From contig CAKTGQ010000006.1 of NCBI GenBank assembly GCA_934561555.1, positions 61,075-125,074 of the forward strand: a DNA stretch of 64,000 nucleotides. Direction: 5' to 3'. Positions 1 through 8,933 of the stretch are shown in pieces; position 1 is the first letter of the stretch; every line of letters starts with the position of its first letter. Position numbers and translations under genes: made by a program. A model generated the notes under the pieces. That model saw only the letters and a list, made by a program, of their open reading frames with translations. It was not told where the DNA came from and ran no database searches. This DNA is from an uncultured Faecalibacterium sp. Lineage in GTDB: Bacteria; Bacillota; Clostridia; Oscillospirales; Ruminococcaceae.

Positions 1-881
1 AGACCCCAACGCCGTTTGCGGAGTCCGTGCCCCTGCAAAACCTGCTGAACGCTGGTTACAGGCAGACAAGCGGTACATGGTTCAATTTGACGGCCACGAC
101 CGCAAACACCGTTACAGGAGCGTTTGAGCGCACGTTGGACGAAGCATGGCTCAAGGTAAGCTCTGGTGCGTTCGATTACAAGAGCACCGTCAAAACTGCG
201 GTTGACACGCTGGCGGATGATATGCCCTATATCACCTACCCAACCGGCCATACAGACACGCTGGAAGTAGCCGCGCGGCGAGCTATCCTCACCGGAGTCA
301 ACCAGACCGCCGGGAAGCTGCAGGACGCACGGATGCAGGAGATGGGCGTGGAGTATGTTGAGACAACGGCACACGGCGGCGCACGACCTACCCATGCAGA
401 GTGGCAGGGCAAGCGGTTCCACTTGGGCGGTGACAAGGTTCTTGACGGCAAGTTATACAAAGATTTCGTCCGGGAGACCGGCTACGGAACCGGCGCAGGG
501 CTTTGCGGCTGGAACTGCCGACACCAGTATTTTGCTTGCTTTCCAGAGCTTGGAGACCCGCCATCATGGACGCAGGAAAGCCTTGAACAGCTCAACGCCC
601 GCAACATCGAGTATAACGGACAGATGTACACCCAGTATGAGATATCCCAGATGCAGCGCGCCCGCGAGCGCAATGTGCGCAAATGGAAGCGGCGGTATCT
701 GGCAGAAGATGCCGCAGGCAGCGACACAACGGCTTCAGCAGTTCGTTTGAAAGCCGCCCGTGAAAGCCTAAAGCAATTCACCCGGGATACCGGCGGGCAG
801 CTTGACAGTGCCCGCACCATGGTTTCTGGATTTGGCCGCAGTCAAGCTGCAAAGGCCACAGCACAGGCCAGAAAAAAATAA
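1..881 (+). CDS. phage minor capsid protein, 5'-truncated by window edge
   Basis: The frame is open to the left window edge, so the true start is outside and a GTG at 27 need not be the start. About 290 residues are visible. The residues around 'TAHGGARPTHAEWQGK' and the later Cys/Trp-rich stretch (AGLCGWNCRH) match what I know of phage minor capsid protein 2, a MuF-like head protein that sits near the portal and is encoded just before the scaffold. The C-terminus is basic and Ala-rich. A strong hairpin follows the stop. The function rests on motif recall plus its place directly before scaffold and capsid genes. Confidence 0.75.
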   Translation, partial: TPTPFAESVPLQNLLNAGYRQTSGTWFNLTATTANTVTGAFERTLDEAWLKVSSGAFDYKSTVKTAVDTLADDMPYITYPTGHTDTLEVAARRAILTGVNQTAGKLQDARMQEMGVEYVETTAHGGARPTHAEWQGKRFHLGGDKVLDGKLYKDFVRETGYGTGAGLCGWNCRHQYFACFPELGDPPSWTQESLEQLNARNIEYNGQMYTQYEISQMQRARERNVRKWKRRYLAEDAAGSDTTASAVRLKAARESLKQFTRDTGGQLDSARTMVSGFGRSQAAKATAQARKK

Positions 882-884
882 CAT

Positions 885-906
885 GCAGCCTTCGGGCTGC
901 TTTTTT
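885..906 (+). terminator. hairpin with T-run after minor capsid gene
   Basis: A perfect 6-bp GC-rich stem (GCAGCC/GGCTGC) with a TTCG tetraloop is followed by six T residues. The T-run abuts the first base of the tRNA at 907. The hairpin may therefore act as a terminator or as a processing signal rather than ending the late operon. Confidence 0.7.
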
Positions 907-983
907 GTTGCTTTCGCCTAATTGGTCAGGGCCCCCGGCTCATAACCGGGCACATGTGGGTTCGAGTCCCTCAAGCAGCACCA
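907..983 (+). tRNA. phage-borne tRNA with CAU anticodon (Met or Ile2 type)
   Basis: All cloverleaf parts are present: a 7-bp acceptor stem (907-913 with 973-979, one G-U pair), U8, a 4-bp D stem with the loop GG at 924-925, a perfect 5-bp anticodon stem CCCGG/CCGGG, the loop CTCATAA with anticodon CAT at 941-943, a 5-nt variable loop, a T stem with one T-T mismatch and the TTCGA T-loop, then A and an encoded CCA at 981-983. It lies between head genes and is transcribed with them. Whether it is elongator tRNA-Met or a lysidine-modified Ile tRNA cannot be told from sequence alone. Confidence 0.85.
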
Positions 984-1081
984 CGCGGCGTCGGCGCGAA
1001 CCCCGACAAACCTGTAATTTCCAATGTGGACGCGCACCACGAGAAAAAACGCTGGTTAGGACAGAACGAAAGGAGCAAACC

Positions 1082-1621
1082 ATGAAACGAGACGAAATCA
1101 AGCAGATCATTCCCGGCATCACCACGGAGCAGCTGGACAGTATTATGAATCTGCACAGTGCGGATGTGGGCGAAAAGGTCAACAAGATCAGCACCCTCGA
1201 AGCCGAGAAAACAACCCTGACCGCCCAGCTGGAAGCCGCAAACGGCAAGCTGGAAGGTTATGACCCCGAGTGGAAGGCCAAGGCGGAGCAGGCCAAAACC
1301 GATGCAGCGAACCAGCTTGCAGAGATGCAGCGCGGTTTTGCCATTGAGAAAAAGGCCGGCGCACTCAAGTTTTCCAGTGAGAGCGCAAAAAAGGCGTTTC
1401 TCGCCGAGGCAAAAGCCCAGAATTTTGCCATGAAGGACGGCGAGATTCTTGGCTTTGACGATTACGTCAAGACCTTCAAGGCCGCAGACCCGAGCGCGAT
1501 CCTCGCAAATGGCACGTTCCCGAGATTTACCGCGTCTGCTCCGGGAACACCGGCGCAGGCATCCAACACGCACGAGGCCGCAAATGCAGCGTTCCGTTCG
1601 CTATTTGCGGAGAAAGGTTAA
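1082..1621 (+). CDS. phage scaffold / GP20-like minor structural protein
   Basis: The protein has 179 aa. It is rich in Glu, Lys and Ala, with a long predicted coiled coil at about residues 30-90 and a short hydrophobic tail, as in GP20-type scaffolding proteins that template capsid assembly and are lost on maturation. The start at 1082 is chosen because GGAG at about 1072 lies at a good distance. The longer upstream reading would run through the tRNA. It is followed 6 nt later by the major capsid gene, as expected for a scaffold. Confidence 0.8.
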   Translation: MKRDEIKQIIPGITTEQLDSIMNLHSADVGEKVNKISTLEAEKTTLTAQLEAANGKLEGYDPEWKAKAEQAKTDAANQLAEMQRGFAIEKKAGALKFSSESAKKAFLAEAKAQNFAMKDGEILGFDDYVKTFKAADPSAILANGTFPRFTASAPGTPAQASNTHEAANAAFRSLFAEKG

Positions 1622-1627
1622 ACAATT

Positions 1628-2557
1628 ATGGCAACTAACATTATTGCCCGCACCGGCGCAGAAGCCCTTATCCGGGATCAGCTGGTCAATACCATCCAGC
1701 AGGATGTTCCCAAGTCCTCCATCGTCATGCAGCTTGCAACCCGCCTTGCTAACATGACCAGCAACCAGACCAAGATTCCTGTTCTGTCCATGCTGCCGCT
1801 GGCCTACTGGGTCAACGGTGACACCGGCATGAAGCAGACCAGCAAGCAGGAATGGAAAAACGTCACCATGACTGCCGCAGAGCTGGCCGTGATCGTTCCC
1901 ATCCCTGAGGCGGTTCTTGCGGATTCCAGTTTCGACATCATGGGCGAGGTTCAGCCCCGCGTCCGCGAGGCGATGGCCGCAAAGGTTGACAGTGCAATCA
2001 TTTTCGGCAACGACAAGCCCACCGAGTGGACGACCGACATTCTGACGCAGGCCGCTGCAAACAAGGTGACCGGCCCCATCGACTACGCAAAGCTGCTGGG
2101 TGACGGCGGCATGTTCGCCAAGGTTGAGGAAGGTGGTTTCGGCGTTGATGCCGTTGTGGGCGCACTGTCCACCAAGGCACAGCTTCGCGGCCTGCTCGAC
2201 AATAACGGTCGTCCTCTGTTCCGCTCTGATATGCAGGGCGCGACCAACTACGCGCTGGACGGTGCACCGCTCTACTTCCCCGAGAACGGTGCCTTTGACG
2301 CTTCCAAGGCGCTGATGATCGCGGGCAACTTCAAAAAGATCGTCTACTCCATCCGGCAGGACGTCACCGTAAAGATTCTGGATCAGGGCGTTATTCAGGA
2401 TCCCTCTACCAAGGAGATCGTGTACAACCTCGCACAGCAGGACATGATCGCTCTGCGTGTCGTTATGCGCATGGGCTGGGCACTGCCGAACCCGTCCACC
2501 CGCCTGAACACCGATGGCAGCAAGGTGCCCTTCTCCTACATCGTCGCGGGGGAATGA
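1628..2557 (+). CDS. HK97-fold phage major capsid protein
   Basis: A protein of 309 aa with the features of HK97-type major capsid proteins of clostridial siphophages: a short N-arm, the early segment around 'LPLAYWVNGDTG', the E-loop/spine region and the ending with 'RVVMRMGWALPNP'. It forms the icosahedral shell. It is placed directly after the scaffold gene and before the connector genes. No separate protease is visible here and the N-terminal delta domain is absent, which agrees with an external scaffold. Confidence 0.88.
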   Translation: MATNIIARTGAEALIRDQLVNTIQQDVPKSSIVMQLATRLANMTSNQTKIPVLSMLPLAYWVNGDTGMKQTSKQEWKNVTMTAAELAVIVPIPEAVLADSSFDIMGEVQPRVREAMAAKVDSAIIFGNDKPTEWTTDILTQAAANKVTGPIDYAKLLGDGGMFAKVEEGGFGVDAVVGALSTKAQLRGLLDNNGRPLFRSDMQGATNYALDGAPLYFPENGAFDASKALMIAGNFKKIVYSIRQDVTVKILDQGVIQDPSTKEIVYNLAQQDMIALRVVMRMGWALPNPSTRLNTDGSKVPFSYIVAGE

Positions 2558-2578
2558 CAAGCCGGGAGGTAACCGAAA

Positions 2579-2965
2579 ATGATCTACTGCACGTTCATCG
2601 ACTATCAAGCCGCCGGAGGACAACTCGATGAAGTATCATTCTGCGTGTTTGCTGCCCGGGCTTCCCGCCTGATCGATGGCATCACGTTTGGACGCGCCGA
2701 AACGCATATAGAAGAGTGCGAACGGTGCAGAGCTGCGCTTTCGGATGCTTGCGTGCAGATCATACAGCTTCTGGAAGCGACGCAAAAAGCTGTCACGGCC
2801 AACGGCTACGCTCCCGGCGTTTCCAGTGTATCCAACGATGGGTATGCGGTCAGCTATGCAGGCACCGGCAGCATGACCGCCACCACGCAGGCAGAGGCGG
2901 CGCAGATCATGCGCAGCTGTCTCGGGCATGACCCGCACGGCCTGCTCTATCGGGGGGTGTACTGA
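2579..2965 (+). CDS. phage head-tail connector (gp6-like)
   Basis: A small protein of 128 aa starting at an ATG after GGGAGGT. It is mostly helical, as gp6-like adaptor proteins that ring the portal are, and sits directly after the capsid gene. Its stop overlaps the start of the next gene (TGATG), suggesting translational coupling. The family assignment is from position and size more than from a diagnostic motif. Confidence 0.65.
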   Translation: MIYCTFIDYQAAGGQLDEVSFCVFAARASRLIDGITFGRAETHIEECERCRAALSDACVQIIQLLEATQKAVTANGYAPGVSSVSNDGYAVSYAGTGSMTATTQAEAAQIMRSCLGHDPHGLLYRGVY

Positions 2966-3363
2966 TGAACACCCCTGTAACCATCATCAATCTGATCCAT
3001 GACACCGCCACGGACAAGGACACGCCTGTATGCTGGGTTTTCCAAAATGCAACGTGGCGGGAGACTTACGGCTCCAGCGGAAACGGTACGGCAAAAGACC
3101 CGGCAAAGACCGTACATGTCCGCATTATGGCACGAGTGGGAGAGCCGCCGTACATACCTGCATGGCAGTGGTACACGCTGCCAGCCGATGGCAAAGAAAA
3201 GGCATGGACGCTAAAACCCGGCTGGCTGCTGCTCAAGGGTGCCGTGTCGCAACTCACCCTTGCAGAGTACAGTATCCTGTGCAAACGGGGTGCGGTGCGG
3301 CTGACCGCCTTTGCAGATAACCGGGAGCAGCTTCTCCCCCACTGGCATTTACAGGGAGGCTGA
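2965..3363 (+). CDS. phage head-closure / minor capsid protein
   Basis: A protein of 132 aa whose start overlaps the upstream stop by one base. It is rich in beta-strand and Trp (VCWVFQNATW, PPYIPAWQWYT), in keeping with the beta-barrel head-closure or minor capsid 1 proteins found second after the capsid in Firmicute siphophages. Function is inferred from position between connector and tail genes. Confidence 0.6.
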   Translation: MNTPVTIINLIHDTATDKDTPVCWVFQNATWRETYGSSGNGTAKDPAKTVHVRIMARVGEPPYIPAWQWYTLPADGKEKAWTLKPGWLLLKGAVSQLTLAEYSILCKRGAVRLTAFADNREQLLPHWHLQGG

Positions 3364-3367
3364 TGCT

Positions 3368-3811
3368 ATGGCCATCGTTTACGGCAAGGACAGCACGGGG
3401 CGGCTTGTAGTACGCACCCCTATGGGCACGGTGTTCACCGCACAGGCCGGTGCAGGCCGCTGTGAGGCACGCATCCGCTGGAACAAAGACGCCGGTGCCC
3501 GCCTCGCCAACGCTATGACCACCGCCCGCTCGATGCTGATGCAGCGCATCCTGCGCGATACCGACCCTCTGGTTCCCTTTGACACCGGTATGCTGAAAAA
3601 CACCGCCCTGCTTGCCACCGACTACGACAGCGGCGAAATCATCTGGTCCACCCCCTACGCACGGCGGCAGTATTACCTGCACGAAAAAGGCGCTGCGCTG
3701 CACGGCGATAACGCTCTGCGCGGCAGCTGGTGGGCCGAGCGCAGCCGGGATGCCCACAAGATCTCGTGGGAGCAGTTCTACAAGAAAGCCGTAAAGGAGG
3801 TATCCAGATGA
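3368..3811 (+). CDS. phage minor capsid / neck protein (HK97 gp10-like position)
   Basis: A protein of 147 aa. The start at 3368 follows GGGAGG. Upstream in-frame codons lack a ribosome binding site. The region 'DPLVPFDTGMLKNTA' is typical of minor capsid 2 / gp10-like neck proteins, which share the P-x-D-TG-L motif. Its stop overlaps the next start. It probably helps join head and tail. Confidence 0.68.
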   Translation: MAIVYGKDSTGRLVVRTPMGTVFTAQAGAGRCEARIRWNKDAGARLANAMTTARSMLMQRILRDTDPLVPFDTGMLKNTALLATDYDSGEIIWSTPYARRQYYLHEKGAALHGDNALRGSWWAERSRDAHKISWEQFYKKAVKEVSR

Positions 3812-4260
3812 ACCCTGCCATTCAGGCCATGCGGGACTGGCTGCGCAGCTGCCCGCTGGTGGCAAGCGCACAGGAGGACGGCGTGGCCTTCCGCATCTCG
3901 TCCCTCAGCGCGGATACCGAGGAGTACAGCATCTCTGATATGCCCGGCGACCCTATCCTAAAGCGCTATTTTGGCGGAACTGTCCGCCTGAAAAACTATG
4001 TGCTGGCCTCCCGCGCCCTGTACAGCCCGGAGAACACCGCCCTGCAAGCCGACAACTCCGGCCTGTGGGACGAGCTGACCGACTGGGTAGAAACCCAGAA
4101 CGCCTGCCGCAACTTTCCGCAGCTGGGCGGCGGGCGCACCGTGCGCAGCGTGGCTGTCACCTCCAGCGGTTACATTCTGGAGGCCGACAGCACCACCTGC
4201 CGGGCGCAGATCCAGCTGCAACTGATCTATCACCAACCGAAAGGAGCACTTAACCCATGA
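3808..4260 (+). CDS. phage minor capsid 3 / tail terminator-like protein
   Basis: A protein of 150 aa with an excellent ribosome binding site (AAAGGAGG) before ATG 3808, overlapping the upstream stop. The sequence mixes helix and strand and lies directly before the tail tube gene, the usual place of tail-completion proteins that cap the tail tube. It ends with a 4-nt overlap with the next gene. Confidence 0.62.
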   Translation: MNPAIQAMRDWLRSCPLVASAQEDGVAFRISSLSADTEEYSISDMPGDPILKRYFGGTVRLKNYVLASRALYSPENTALQADNSGLWDELTDWVETQNACRNFPQLGGGRTVRSVAVTSSGYILEADSTTCRAQIQLQLIYHQPKGALNP

Positions 4261-4757
4261 CTGTTACCGAATGTCTGAAAGAACTCGGCATTACGCCGGG
4301 CAGCAAGGATGCCATGGAGATCATGACCGATGACTACATTCTTGCCTTCAAGACCGCCGCTTCCCAGAATGCCCCCGGCGACTACATCGTCTGTCAGGAC
4401 TGCGTGACCGAGCACTCCGGTTCCATCAACAGCACCACGCAGGATAAGCAGTATATCCGCAAAGGCAATGTGACCATAAAAACCGGCGCGCAGCGCACCT
4501 TCAACATCACCGGAGACCGCAAGCACGGCGACGCATGGCAGGACTGGGTGTTTGGTCTGGATATGCTGTTCGGCACCGGCAGCAAAGTCATCACCGAGTA
4601 TGTGTGGTTCAACCTCTACACCGGCGAGGGCGAGACCGGCCGCGCCTCGGTCATCGTAACGAGCGATGCCGCCAACGGCGCAGGCAACAACGCCGGTTTT
4701 ACTGTAAACGTGAACGGCGTGGAAAAACCCAAGACCTACACCTACAGCGCCGGATGA
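4257..4757 (+). CDS. phage major tail tube protein
   Basis: A protein of 166 aa with a beta-rich, Thr/Asn/Gly-rich sequence, including the segment around 'TGDRKHGDAWQDW' seen in tail tube proteins of Firmicute siphophages. It is expected to polymerise into the tail tube around the tape measure. It is followed by a terminator hairpin, as is common after the highly expressed tube gene, and then by tail chaperones. Confidence 0.78.
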   Translation: MTVTECLKELGITPGSKDAMEIMTDDYILAFKTAASQNAPGDYIVCQDCVTEHSGSINSTTQDKQYIRKGNVTIKTGAQRTFNITGDRKHGDAWQDWVFGLDMLFGTGSKVITEYVWFNLYTGEGETGRASVIVTSDAANGAGNNAGFTVNVNGVEKPKTYTYSAG

Positions 4758-4788
4758 GCCTATTCTGATCCCGCTTTGATAAACCCGC

Positions 4789-4816
4789 ATCCCTGCCCCG
4801 CCGGGCAGGGATATTT
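4789..4816 (+). terminator. terminator after tail tube gene
   Basis: A perfect 10-bp stem (4789-4798 with 4803-4812) and a 4-nt loop are followed by ATTTTAT. The T-run is short, so read-through into the tail chaperones is likely. The position fits attenuation of transcription after the tube gene. Confidence 0.7.
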
Positions 4817-4881
4817 TATGCCCTGCGTGAACCGTTGCCGGTTTGACCCCGGCACAGGGCTTGACTGAAAGGAGAAATATC

Positions 4882-5268
4882 ATGCTGCTTCACAATGTTG
4901 AATTCAACTTCAAGGCCACCCGCGGCACGGACTACAAGCGCTATACCCACGGTCGCAAGGCGGCGCTGGCTTCCATCAACGCACTGGACAAGGAGGACGA
5001 GGACTACATCCTCCGTATGTGCGAGATCATGGACGACTTCTTTGCCGACCTTCTGGGCGAGGACTACGCCGACCGTCTTGCGCTTGACACCGAGGACGTG
5101 GAGCCCATGCTCCAGCTGCTGAACGACTTCAATGCCGCTGCCGAGCAGCCCGCCCGCAGTGCCCTTGCCGCCGTTGCGCAGGAGCAGAGCGCGCCTCCGG
5201 TGGAGGCTGCTCCGCTCAACCGCGCACAGCGCCGCGCTGCACGCCGAAATGCCCAGCACCATGCGTGA
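4882..5268 (+). CDS. phage tail assembly chaperone (gpG-like)
   Basis: A protein of 128 aa, start chosen after AAAGGAG. It lies between tail tube and tape measure, the invariant place of the first tail chaperone. It is acidic in the middle and ends in a basic Arg/Ala-rich tail. The next gene overlaps its end in the +1 frame, the arrangement that in many siphophages gives a frameshifted gpGT product. Confidence 0.65.
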   Translation: MLLHNVEFNFKATRGTDYKRYTHGRKAALASINALDKEDEDYILRMCEIMDDFFADLLGEDYADRLALDTEDVEPMLQLLNDFNAAAEQPARSALAAVAQEQSAPPVEAAPLNRAQRRAARRNAQHHA

Positions 5269-5869
5269 GCCGCCCTTCTGCTTTCTCACCGACCCGCTGC
5301 CCCGGGACTTTGCAACTGACTTCCGGCTGTGGGTGCGCTACGATAACCTTTCTGCCCGGGCACGTACCCCGGAGGACGAGGCCGCAGTGCTGGCCTATGC
5401 GCAGCAGCACCTCGTGCATGGGGCGCTGACCCGGGAGAATCTGGATGCCTTTTTGCGCTTTTACAGCTGCGGCGAGGAGCAGCAGACCCAGCAACAGCGC
5501 AAACTTCAGCTGGTGGGCAGCACCCCGCGCGGGCTGGATTTTGCAGTGGACGGGCCGCTGCTCTGGGCGGCATTCTTGCAGGCCTACGGCATCGACCTGC
5601 ACGACCCGGCATTGCACCTGCACTGGTGGGAGTTTATGGCGCTGCTGCGCGCCCTGCCCGAGGACTGCCGCATCTGCACCATCATCGACTGGCGCACCCA
5701 CGATCTGGCCGACCTGCCAACCGATGCCGCCCGCAAGCAGTACGAAAAGATGCGCAGGCTGTACGCTCTGCCGGAGCAGGCAGGCGGTGCACAGCACCGG
5801 TATGCCACATGGGCGGACCGCAAGGCGGCTATTCTGGCGCGCAAGCAGGCCGCCGAAAAACAGCCCTGA
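5261..5869 (+). CDS. phage Gp15-like second tail chaperone
   Basis: A protein of 202 aa from ATG 5261 (an alternative ATG is at 5249). It resembles the Gp15 family: an N-terminal 'PLPRDFATDFRLWVRYDN' type start, a central 'WEFMALLRALPEDC' segment, and a basic end. It overlaps the upstream gene by 8 nt and has no clear ribosome binding site of its own, so translation probably depends on coupling or frameshifting. It precedes the tape measure by 16 nt. Confidence 0.7.
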   Translation: MREPPFCFLTDPLPRDFATDFRLWVRYDNLSARARTPEDEAAVLAYAQQHLVHGALTRENLDAFLRFYSCGEEQQTQQQRKLQLVGSTPRGLDFAVDGPLLWAAFLQAYGIDLHDPALHLHWWEFMALLRALPEDCRICTIIDWRTHDLADLPTDAARKQYEKMRRLYALPEQAGGAQHRYATWADRKAAILARKQAAEKQP

Positions 5870-5885
5870 AAGGAGGCGGTGACCC

Positions 5886-8800
5886 ATGCCGCGTGAACAT
5901 GACTGTGAGATCGTGCTGGGCGTTGTGACCGACCCCAGCGCCGCCCAGCAGGGCCTGCAGCAGCTGGAAAGCTCTGCCGAGGATACCGCCAGCAAAGCCG
6001 CCAAGGCCGCTGCACAGGCTGCCGGAAGCACCGCCGAGCAGACAGAAAAGGCCAGCACAAAGGTCAGGCAGAAGAGCAAAGAAACCTCCGACAAGGTGAG
6101 CGCGGATGCCGAAAAGGCAGGCCGCAAAACACAGCGCTCTGCCGAGGAGACCAAGGATAAGGTAGTGGCCAGTTTTCAGGCCGGACAGGTCGCCATCGTC
6201 AGCCTGATTTCTGCCGGGGCACAAAGGCTGACCAGCGCACTGGCCGGGGCGGGCAAGCAAATTTTGCAGACCGGCGTGGAATACAACAAGCAGCTAGAGA
6301 CCTACCGAACCGGCCTGACCAACCTGCTGGGCGACGCCAAAAAAGCCGATGAAGCGCTGGCTGCCATGCAGGCGGATGCAGCCCGCACTCCCTTTGACAC
6401 CGCCTCCATCGTGAAGGCAAACCAGCTGCTGATCGGTGCCGGAGAAAACGCCGCATACAGCCGCAAGACCATACTTGCGCTGGGCGATGCCGTATCTGCC
6501 ACCGGCGGCGGCTCGGCAGAGCTGCTGCGCATGGCGCAGAACCTCCAACAGGTGGCAAACGTTGGCAAGGCGTCCAGCGTGGACATTAAGCAGTTTGCGT
6601 TTGCGGGCATCAACATCTATCAGGTGCTGGCCGATTATACCGGCAAGTCCGTGCAGGACGTGCAGAATATGACCATATCCTACGACCTGCTGACGAAATC
6701 GTTGCAGGCCGCAGCAGAAGAGGGCGGACGGTATTACAACAGCATGGGAACGCAGAGTGAGACGCTCAACGGCTCACTCTCTACCCTCAAGGACAACGCC
6801 ACCCAGCTTGCCGGTGCACTGACCGAGCAGCTGGCCGCAGGCCTTGGCACGGTGGTGGAAAAGTCGAACGAAGTGGTAATCGCCATGAAGAACGGCTGGG
6901 ATACCGCCGGGCTGGACGGTCTGCTTCAGGCTGTGCGCACCACCGCGCCGGAACTTTCCGGGCTTGCAAACGTTGTGCAGTTCTGTTCCGATAACGCAAA
7001 TGTCCTTGTTGGACTGCTTGGAACAGCAGCTGGCGCACTGCTCACCTATAAAACCGCCACCGGCGTTGCCGCAGCCGCACAGGCGGCGCTCAACGCCGTG
7101 ATGAACGCCAACCCAATCGGCATCGTCATCACGCTTCTGGGTGCGCTGGCGGGCGCTCTGAGTACGGCCTACGCCACAAACGAGACCTTCCGCAACGGAT
7201 GGAACACCGCGTGGAGCGCTGTCAAGGAGCATTTCGCCGGTGTGGCTGATTTTATCCTCGATAAGCTCAACCGTATTATGGGTGTTGCAAATGGTGTTGC
7301 AAACGCCATTGCTGCCATTGGACGTGGCGAGAACCCGCTGGAAGCATACAACACGGCCTACGCCCAGACCCGGCAGGAATATGCCGCAAGCAAGGCTGCC
7401 GCCCCCAGCCGCAAGGGATCCACCGTCACCGAGGCTGACCGGCAGACCCGAAAGTCCAAGCACGACCAGCGTGTGCAGCAGGCACAGGCCGAGGCCGAAC
7501 AGGAAGAGCTGCACAGCTCCCTGAGCGGCTCAAGCGGCGGATCCGGCAGCAGCTCCGGCAGCGGCAGCAAAACCGGCAAGTCCAAGACTGAGACCGTGCT
7601 CTCCTCCACCACCCGCACGCATACCACCTACGGCCAGAACGACCTTGGCACCGTGACGCGGGAAGTGGAGACCCTGCGCGAAAAGGTCATGGACGCATCC
7701 GGTCAGATCAAAGAACGCCTGACTGAGACCACCACCGAGACCGGAAAAGAGATGGTGGACGGCATTGCCACCAGCTACACGCTGGTGACCAAAAAAGTGG
7801 ACGGCGTGACCGAGAAAGTCACAAAGTCCTACGCCGACATGTCCAAGGTGCTGACCGACACCATCAAGTCTACCTCTACCACCTACAAAAATGGAGCCAC
7901 CATCACCACCACTGACGTGAACAAAATTTATGCGGATGGCTCAAAGCACATCGAAACAACTGCGACCGAAACTGGCGAGCGCATCGTGGACGGCGTGGCC
8001 GAGACCTACACCAAGGTCACCAAGTACATCGACGGCGTGGTGGACAGCACAGAAGAATCCTGCGAGAAAATCGACAATAGCGTCCATGCAACCCGGCAGC
8101 GCATCGAGGGCTACGCGGGCGAGATCTCCACCCAGCTTTCCAGCGGCTTTTTCGGCATCGGCAAAGACCTGATTTCCGGCCTGAAGGGAAAGAACATCAG
8201 CAAGGTGGGCTTCCAGGTCGCAAAGCTGATCTTTGGCGAGGTAGACGCAGAGCAACGGAAGATTATTGTAGAATGGGCTGACAAGGCGCTGACCGCCGTC
8301 AACGACGCCTATTCCGGCGAAGGGCTGAAGGGCGTCGTAAACGTTGTTAAGGGGCTGTTCTCCGACGGCGTGACCGACAGCACCGGTGCATCCATCCAGA
8401 GCATTGGCGAGATCGTCAACGGCCTGATGGGCTCCGGCGGAGTGGGTCAGTTTCTGGGCGGCATCCTCAGCAAAATCGGCGACATCGGACAGGCCGTGGT
8501 CAGCGTTGCGGCCAAGATCGGCAGTCTGATCGCGGCTAACCCCGAGGTATTCGCGGTGCTTGCCATCGTGGCAGGCCTTGCAGGGATTGGCGCATACCTG
8601 TGGAAAAAGCACGGCAAGGGTAAGGGCGGCAGCAGCAGCGGCTCTGCCGACAACACCGACACCGTACCCACCCCCGCCCCGGCGGGCAGCTACACCCAAA
8701 GCGATACCATCACCGCCGCAGAGCTCACCCGCCGCACGCAAGCCGCCTCTGCCGCCAACCAGAGGCGCATCACCGGCACCCAGTCCGGCACCGGCACAGC

Positions 8801-8924
8801 GGCAGCGCAGCAGCGCGGGGCAAGCTTCCGCAGCGACCTGACCGCCACCTTCAACGTGGACGGCCGCGAGCTGGCGCAGACCACCGTGCAGTATTTTGAT
8901 GAGGAGCTTGGCTTCCGTAAGTAA
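5886..8924 (+). CDS. phage tape measure protein
   Basis: With 1012 aa it is the longest gene of the prophage, and it starts after AAAGGAGGCGG. It has an Ala/Lys/Glu-rich coiled-coil N-terminus, a tape-measure core at about residues 90-260, hydrophobic segments near 370-430 and 870-900, a Gly/Ser linker near 540-560 and a Thr/Lys/Val-rich part with two imperfect repeats near 616-641 and 693-718. Such proteins set tail length and help DNA enter the cell. Position after the chaperones and before the distal tail protein fits. Confidence 0.9.
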   Translation: MPREHDCEIVLGVVTDPSAAQQGLQQLESSAEDTASKAAKAAAQAAGSTAEQTEKASTKVRQKSKETSDKVSADAEKAGRKTQRSAEETKDKVVASFQAGQVAIVSLISAGAQRLTSALAGAGKQILQTGVEYNKQLETYRTGLTNLLGDAKKADEALAAMQADAARTPFDTASIVKANQLLIGAGENAAYSRKTILALGDAVSATGGGSAELLRMAQNLQQVANVGKASSVDIKQFAFAGINIYQVLADYTGKSVQDVQNMTISYDLLTKSLQAAAEEGGRYYNSMGTQSETLNGSLSTLKDNATQLAGALTEQLAAGLGTVVEKSNEVVIAMKNGWDTAGLDGLLQAVRTTAPELSGLANVVQFCSDNANVLVGLLGTAAGALLTYKTATGVAAAAQAALNAVMNANPIGIVITLLGALAGALSTAYATNETFRNGWNTAWSAVKEHFAGVADFILDKLNRIMGVANGVANAIAAIGRGENPLEAYNTAYAQTRQEYAASKAAAPSRKGSTVTEADRQTRKSKHDQRVQQAQAEAEQEELHSSLSGSSGGSGSSSGSGSKTGKSKTETVLSSTTRTHTTYGQNDLGTVTREVETLREKVMDASGQIKERLTETTTETGKEMVDGIATSYTLVTKKVDGVTEKVTKSYADMSKVLTDTIKSTSTTYKNGATITTTDVNKIYADGSKHIETTATETGERIVDGVAETYTKVTKYIDGVVDSTEESCEKIDNSVHATRQRIEGYAGEISTQLSSGFFGIGKDLISGLKGKNISKVGFQVAKLIFGEVDAEQRKIIVEWADKALTAVNDAYSGEGLKGVVNVVKGLFSDGVTDSTGASIQSIGEIVNGLMGSGGVGQFLGGILSKIGDIGQAVVSVAAKIGSLIAANPEVFAVLAIVAGLAGIGAYLWKKHGKGKGGSSSGSADNTDTVPTPAPAGSYTQSDTITAAELTRRTQAASAANQRRITGTQSGTGTAAAQQRGASFRSDLTATFNVDGRELAQTTVQYFDEELGFRK

Positions 8925-8933
8925 GGAGAGAAA

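Noticed and set aside
905..1081. N-terminal extension of the scaffold protein
   Set aside because: The extension would translate the tRNA and has no ribosome binding site.
1601..2623. 340-aa open frame opposite the capsid gene
   Set aside because: It mirrors the GC-rich major capsid gene, lacks a ribosome binding site and has no recognisable domain.
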